A DNA stretch of 64,000 nucleotides, from NCBI GenBank assembly GCA_907163375.1, contig CAJQUW010011508.1, positions 622,958 to 686,957 on the forward strand. The letters are read 5' to 3'. The stretch comes from Prostheceraeus crozeri. Its lineage: Eukaryota; Platyhelminthes; Polycladida; Euryleptidae. This document shows positions 59,795 to 64,000 of this stretch, in pieces. The position numbers were made by a program, and so were the translations under genes. Positions within the stretch are counted from its first letter, which is position 1, and each line of letters begins with the position of its first letter. Below the pieces are notes generated by a model. It saw only the letters and a list, made by a program, of their open reading frames with translations. It ran no database searches and had not been told where the DNA came from.

Positions 59795-61182
59795 TTAAGT
59801 TTTATCATATAACGTTTTATCAAAAGATAATTTAAATTTATTTTCACTAACTATTGATTCTTCATCATCATCATAAATTGATTCTTCAACATCATAAATT
59901 GATTCTTCATCATCATCATAAATTACACTTTTTGGGATTGGATACCATTCTCTTATTGGAATATCTAACTCTAAATTACATCTTTTATCTGATAATAATA
60001 TAATAGAGAAAAATATTGGTCTTTGTTCTGTTTTGGAAAATTTAGTAACACCACCATAATCTGAATCACTTTTAGTTTTTATTAAAGATGATAAAATTTT
60101 AAATTGATTAGATGTAAATCCTAATTTAAATTTTGTAGACCCGACACATAGTTGTCGAACAGTATCTTCAACTATACCATCATTATTATTTTCAATTGTA
60201 AGAAAATGAAATTTAGATAAATTTTGATTATATGTAGTATTAATATCATGTACATCAGTATGAGATATAAATTTTTCTTCACTTAAATTTTTATAATTAC
60301 TAATATTTTTTATAATCTTTCTTACCATTTACACCATTTTCAGATGTTTCAGAATCATCATCTATATTATCATCATCTATATTATTATCATCATTATTAT
60401 CATAAGATTCTTTAACATCGGGCAAAGCCCTAGAACCTTCGGTTCGTTTATTATGATTATGATTATGGACATTGTTAATAGTATAAGGTGTTGTCCACAT
60501 ATAAATTTTTCTTGTTGAGCTAAACCATTTATATAAGATTTTAACAAATTAATATTTAAATTGGAATACAATCCTATATATGTATCATCATCATATCTTT
60601 GCGGCATTTCTAATGTTTCTTGTTTATAAATTGTATCTCTATAATATACTTGACATAATAATTCTTCGTTATGCTTTTTACTCTCGATATGAATATTATA
60701 TTGGTTTTGTTCATCAACAAATAATCTAATTTTTTCTTTTGAAAAGGATTTTAATTTTTTAACTAATTCTTTAATATTAATATAATTGATAATTTTTTTT
60801 CTATCCAATCAGTATTACTAATTGGTAATACTGCTCTAATAAAACCATAAACATTATTATGACCTATTATAACCATATTTTCTTTATTTAATTCTACATA
60901 TGCAACATCATTATATTTGCTTACAATCTCCATAAATTTAATAAATGGATCACCTGGAAATAAACAATAGTTAGTTTCTATAGAAGGTAAACCTTTTGTT
61001 TGTTCCCTAAATATTTCGGCTTGTAATTGAAATAAAATATTAACATCTATACATGGATTTGTAATAGTATTATTATTATTATTATTATCAAAACATTTAT
61101 TTCCAAATCCCGTTGATCTCGTCGAATAAGAAGAACAGGATGATGCGGACGAATATAATTTTTTTAAATTTGCTTCATCCAT
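59795..61182 (-). pseudogene. Unknown minus-strand gene or genes of the Polinton-like element (broken)
   Basis: Open stretches cover nearly the whole span on the minus strand with protein-like composition. The 5' end begins MDEANLKKLYSSASSCSSYS after a run of A. Later parts include KELVKKLKSFSKEKIRLF and a conserved-looking segment (RPIFFSIILLSDKRCNLELD), and the 3' end has an acidic repeat DDDEESIYD. I recognise no domain. The place, beside the polymerase on the same strand, suggests an early or replication-linked gene. It is broken, with two or three interruptions; it may be one gene or two. Confidence 0.45.
60420..60445. repeat. Mini-hairpin pair
   Basis: GGGC-AAA-GCCC (60420-60430) then GAACC-TTC-GGTTC (60433-60445). 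Read on the minus strand it encodes EGSRALPD. Confidence 0.85.
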
Positions 61183-61189
61183 TTTTTTA

Positions 61190-61315
61190 TTTTTATTAGA
61201 AAAAAATTTGTTTTTTTATTTTTATTAGAAAAAAATTTATTATTTTATTTTTATTAGAAAAAATTTTATTTTTTTATTTTTATTAGAAAAAATTTCATTT
61301 TTTTATTGTTAAAAA
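61190..61315. promoter_or_regulatory. AT-rich tandem repeats between divergent genes
   Basis: About four units of 28-30 bp with the core TTTTTATTTTTATTAGAAAA lie between the minus-strand gene starting near 61182 and the plus-strand fibre-like gene at 61316. Position between divergent starts suggests a shared promoter region; the effect is inferred. Confidence 0.5.
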
Positions 61316-62230
61316 ATGATGTTACCAAATGTTGGTGGAGGTGCATATATCCCGAATAATCGTGAATTAGAAATAGAGATAGAAAATTATATCATGAAAA
61401 CTGGAGATGTTTTATCTGGTCCATTGCATCTTTCTATTCTTCCGCAACAAAATACAGAGTTAACAAATAAACAATATGTTGATACACAAGTCAATGACTC
61501 AAAAGAAAAATATATAAACGATGTTTTGGTTCCACTGATGAATGAATTAAAGTTGCTTAAACTTAATGACAAATCATTAAACGAAAAATTATTAAAACTT
61601 GATAAAAAGGATAGAGAGCTAGAAGCAGATATAGCAAAACTTTTTAAAAAGATTTCTGAACAATCAAAAATTTTAATATTACTTTCTTTAAATTTAAAAT
61701 CTGCTGTAATTAAAAATAAACATCAGATAAAAATGTTAAAAGAACAATTAGAAGATGAAATAGAAAATCTACCTGAAAGAATTAAAAAAAATTTAAAGCA
61801 GTTACAAACTACATTCCAAAAAAGTGTTGATGAATTGAGTTCTAAAATTACTCAACAAATGAAAAAGATGAATAGAATAATAAATGAAGTAAACTCACTT
61901 AATCAAAAAGTTGATAAAATGAAAACTCTTAAAATCAATTTAGAAAATGAATTAAAGAAAAATTTACAAGAAAACTCTAAAGAAAATAAAGAACAGTTAG
62001 ATGCTGTTAAAAGACAATTAGATGTTCTTAAAATTAAGTTAAATGCTCTTAAAACGGCATTGAAGATTAATCAGCAGAAAATGCAAGTTAATAGAAAAGA
62101 AATTAAAGTACATCACACGCTGCTTGACGCAATAGATAAAGTGCAACAATCAATTAATAAAGTTATCTGGAAGTTGTTGTACATTTACAAACGTAAATCT
62201 TGGTCGGACCAAAGGTCCTCAGGTTTCTAA
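61316..62230 (+). CDS. Fibre-like coiled-coil protein of the Polinton-like element
   Basis: A 304-residue frame that looks whole. Residues about 27-62 read MKTGDVLSGPLHLSILPQQN then TELTNKQYVDTQV, closely resembling the collar motif of phage tail fibres (MTGPLTLPGDPT...AATKQYVD). The remainder is a long, nearly continuous coiled coil, rich in K, E, N and L, as in trimeric fibre shafts. No globular head is obvious after it; the last residues are basic and aromatic. A spike or attachment fibre on the virion is the likely role, by inference. A group of mini-hairpins follows its stop codon. Confidence 0.6.
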   Translation: MMLPNVGGGAYIPNNRELEIEIENYIMKTGDVLSGPLHLSILPQQNTELTNKQYVDTQVNDSKEKYINDVLVPLMNELKLLKLNDKSLNEKLLKLDKKDRELEADIAKLFKKISEQSKILILLSLNLKSAVIKNKHQIKMLKEQLEDEIENLPERIKKNLKQLQTTFQKSVDELSSKITQQMKKMNRIINEVNSLNQKVDKMKTLKINLENELKKNLQENSKENKEQLDAVKRQLDVLKIKLNALKTALKINQQKMQVNRKEIKVHHTLLDAIDKVQQSINKVIWKLLYIYKRKSWSDQRSSGF

Positions 62231-62291
62231 CCTATAGAACCTTGTCCAGAGGCTTTAGCCTATCGGACCAAAGATCCTGAGGTTATTACCT
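62206..62291. repeat. Mini-hairpin group after the fibre-like gene
   Basis: GGACC-AAA-GGTCC (62206-62218), AGGT-TTCTA-ACCT, GGC-TTTA-GCC, GGACC-AAA-GATCC (one mismatch) and AGGT-TATT-ACCT follow one another within 90 bp at and after the stop codon. Confidence 0.75.
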
Positions 62292-62365
62292 TATCATAAA
62301 CGTAAATCTTAGCGCAAATATTAACGTAAATATTTTTTCCCAAGAGTCAAATTTAATCCTAAAAA

Positions 62366-62917
62366 ATGCCTATAATTTATAAACACAATCTTAAACATTT
62401 TGCTTCAAATAAAAAAATTGCTCATGAACCACGTATGAATCCTGTTCATCATTATGATAATAGAGAAACAGTTCACACGGAAGGAGCTGGCATCTTCTCT
62501 GGTATTGGAAGTATCGTTAACTTAATTAAAAATAATAAAGATTTGATTACATCTGCTGCAAAAGGAGCAGCTGCTATTGGTAGTACAGCTAGTGCAATAT
62601 CAAATGCTGTCAAGTCTCAAAACGAATTAAAACAACTAGAAGCTATTCGTAGACTTAGGAATGATTCTGAAGAACTAAAAAATTTAAAAAAACTTTCAGA
62701 GGAAACAAAAAATAAAATTGCTAACATAGCTGTTGGGGAAACCTTGAGGAGCGGAGCTCCGTCTGATAGTAAACATAAGAAGAAATCTGGCGTAGCCATA
62801 GAACGTTCAATTGAACCTACGGTTCGTTCAATTGAAGAAATAAGAGGAAATGGCGTGAGTAGCAACCTTCGGTCCAACCAGCAAAGCTGTAGCGGAGCTG
62901 GTCTAGCAAAATTCTAA
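62366..62917 (+). CDS. pVI/pX-like virion peptide precursor of the Polinton-like element
   Basis: A 183-residue frame that looks whole. After a basic N-terminus comes a glycine-rich, amphipathic stretch (GAGIFSGIGSIVNLIKNNKD, then SAAKGAAAIGSTASAISNAV). This is the style of the membrane-active and core proteins found just before the major capsid gene in Polintons and adenoviruses. A charged coiled coil and a variable tail full of hairpin-derived peptides follow. The assignment rests on composition and position rather than a firm sequence match. It starts after CCTAAAAAATG. Confidence 0.5.
   Translation: MPIIYKHNLKHFASNKKIAHEPRMNPVHHYDNRETVHTEGAGIFSGIGSIVNLIKNNKDLITSAAKGAAAIGSTASAISNAVKSQNELKQLEAIRRLRNDSEELKNLKKLSEETKNKIANIAVGETLRSGAPSDSKHKKKSGVAIERSIEPTVRSIEEIRGNGVSSNLRSNQQSCSGAGLAKF
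62748..62825. repeat. Mini-hairpins inside the pVI-like gene
   Basis: GGAGC-GGA-GCTCC (62748-62760), GGC-GTA-GCC (62789-62797) and GAACC-TAC-GGTTC (62813-62825). All are in the C-terminal third of the frame, and the frame stays open through them. Confidence 0.85.
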
Positions 62918-63044
62918 AATTATGTTTTTTAGTAAAATTTTTTTTAAGCAAAATTTTCTTAGCAAAATTTTTTTAGTAAAATTATTTTAGCAGAATTTTT
63001 TCTGTGTGTGAGAAAAACAAAAAGTCAAATTATTTTTTATAAAA

Positions 63045-64000
63045 ATGTCTTCGCTTATCGAAAATAAATTTAGATTAGACGATCCTCCGTTCGTCAGTTG
63101 CAATCAAAAAAAGAATGACTATATAAGAATTGCTATGAATCCCGGATCTTCCAGTAGAGTAAATACTGGAGGTGATTTAATTTTTGAAGTTGATAATCAG
63201 CAGAGTTATATATATCTACCTGATTCATTTTTACATTGTGAATATTCTTTGTATAGTGATGCCAATTTTACAACACCATTACCAGAAACCGATAATATTG
63301 CACTAGAGAATAATTTCTTTCCAAGATTATTTACACAAATGCGTTTAGATGTTGCAACTCAAAATATAGAAACAATAAGTGATTCTCCAGGTGTAATTGA
63401 TACAATGCTTAGATTTATAACAATTGGTGAAAATAATAAAAAGTATGAAATCGAAGGTTGGTTTCCTGATACTAATGATGGTATAATTGTTGATGATTTA
63501 ACTCACGCTGGAACAGATGCAGCAGGAATTGTGAAAGATGTAGAAAATATTGCAAAACATTTAAATAAAACAAACAATAGTGCATATAAAGAAAGACGTG
63601 AATTTAACAAGAAAAGTAAACAGACAGTTAATTGGTCATTGTCTCCATTATTCGGATATTTAGATTATGACAAAATATCATATCAATTAAAATTTAAATT
63701 AATAATTCATCGTACAGCAAATAATGAATTAATCTTTTTTGGTAAGACTGGAAAAAAAGCATATTTAAAAATTGATAGACTTGAATGGTGGATTAAGCAT
63801 ATTACTCCTAGTTTAGAGATTGAAACAGCTATTGCAAAAAGATTAAATACTAACAAACCAATTCCAGTAAATTTTCTAAAGCGTACTGCTAGTTCAGTAA
63901 CTTTTTCCGAACAAAGATTTAACTGGCATTTTACTAGAACTGCGAATACTCCAAGATATTTATTACTAACATTTCAAAGAAATAATTCTCCAAGTTTTGA
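63045..64000 (+). CDS. Major capsid protein (double jelly roll) of the Polinton-like element, cut by the window edge
   Basis: The frame from ATG 63045 stays open for 318 codons to the last base. It matches the Polinton major capsid group often labelled F54H12.2-like in animal annotations. Landmarks are the N-terminal VNTGGDLIFEVDNQQSYIYL strand region, NNFFPRLFTQMRLDV, then SPLFGYLDYDKISYQLKFKL and LEWWIKHITPSLEIETAI. These proteins form the hexon-like capsomers of the shell. As far as visible it is whole; the family is usually longer than what is seen here, so the rest lies beyond the window. Start context is TTTTTTATAAAAATG. Confidence 0.8.
   Translation, partial: MSSLIENKFRLDDPPFVSCNQKKNDYIRIAMNPGSSSRVNTGGDLIFEVDNQQSYIYLPDSFLHCEYSLYSDANFTTPLPETDNIALENNFFPRLFTQMRLDVATQNIETISDSPGVIDTMLRFITIGENNKKYEIEGWFPDTNDGIIVDDLTHAGTDAAGIVKDVENIAKHLNKTNNSAYKERREFNKKSKQTVNWSLSPLFGYLDYDKISYQLKFKLIIHRTANNELIFFGKTGKKAYLKIDRLEWWIKHITPSLEIETAIAKRLNTNKPIPVNFLKRTASSVTFSEQRFNWHFTRTANTPRYLLLTFQRNNSPSF

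Larger units (their letters stand above)
50056..64000. mobile_element. Polinton-like (Maverick-type) element, partial, a fossil with whole and broken parts
   Basis: The gene set is that of Polintons: double-jelly-roll capsid protein, penton-like protein, packaging ATPase and protein-primed DNA polymerase B, plus membrane, fibre-like and pVI-like proteins. Plus-strand structural-type genes flank a minus-strand replication block. The region is much richer in AT than the flanks. It runs off the right edge; the left edge is uncertain, since no terminal inverted repeat can be matched inside the window. Integrase and protease are not seen and may lie beyond 64000. About half the genes look whole; altogether some eight to ten breaks are apparent. 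That mixture suggests a fairly recent copy now decaying. Confidence 0.85.

Overview
The window looks like nuclear DNA of an invertebrate animal, probably marine. It has long AT-rich stretches without genes, a dense and varied mobile-element load (piggyBac, pogo/Tigger-like, Penelope-like, RTE-type LINE remnants, foldback elements, a Polinton-like element), and an intron in one transposase. Nothing in it fixes the species. The only plausible host gene I recognise is a single-exon cold-shock-domain plus RING-finger protein at 44.1-44.7 kb.

Layout. 1-5.2 kb: no recognised gene, one imperfect foldback. 5.2-6.75 kb: a one-and-a-half-copy Tigger-type MITE. 7.4-9.3 kb: a piggyBac transposon with a nearly complete transposase. 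9.3-13.9 kb: little recognised, two short unexplained ORFs. 13.88-40.24 kb: a direct tandem duplication of a 9.7 kb unit (copy A 13881-26731, copy B 26759-40240, spacer 27 bp) at near-allelic identity. Copy A alone carries an intact Penelope-like element (21854-25043); copy B alone carries a pogo/Tigger-like transposon (27246-31030). Each copy supplies the empty site for the other's insertion. The unit also holds a decayed RTE-like LINE, an older Penelope fragment, a LINE tail and a nested pair of foldback elements. The pattern fits a very recent duplication, or two haplotypes wrongly laid end to end in the assembly.

40.2-50 kb: mostly non-coding, with the CSD-RING gene, LINE and Penelope 3' fragments, and iterated palindromic repeats at 49.3-49.7 kb. 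About 50-64 kb (running off the right edge): a Polinton-like, capsid-bearing element treated here as a fossil. Its structural-type genes lie on the plus strand on both sides (membrane protein, penton-like protein, packaging ATPase, fibre-like protein, pVI-like peptide, double-jelly-roll major capsid protein). A protein-primed family B DNA polymerase and unknown genes lie on the minus strand between them. Several structural genes look whole; the polymerase block is broken in several places. No integrase or protease is visible in the window.

The most unusual signal is a family of short, perfect hairpins with three-base loops (GGGC-GAA-GCCC, GAACC-TTC-GGTTC, GACATC-TTT-GATGTC and others). They are scattered through coding and non-coding parts of the Polinton-like element and I did not see them in the surrounding DNA. 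A second one is a foldback family whose repeated 7-bp stem differs between two loci by paired changes that keep the hairpin while its loop stays the same.
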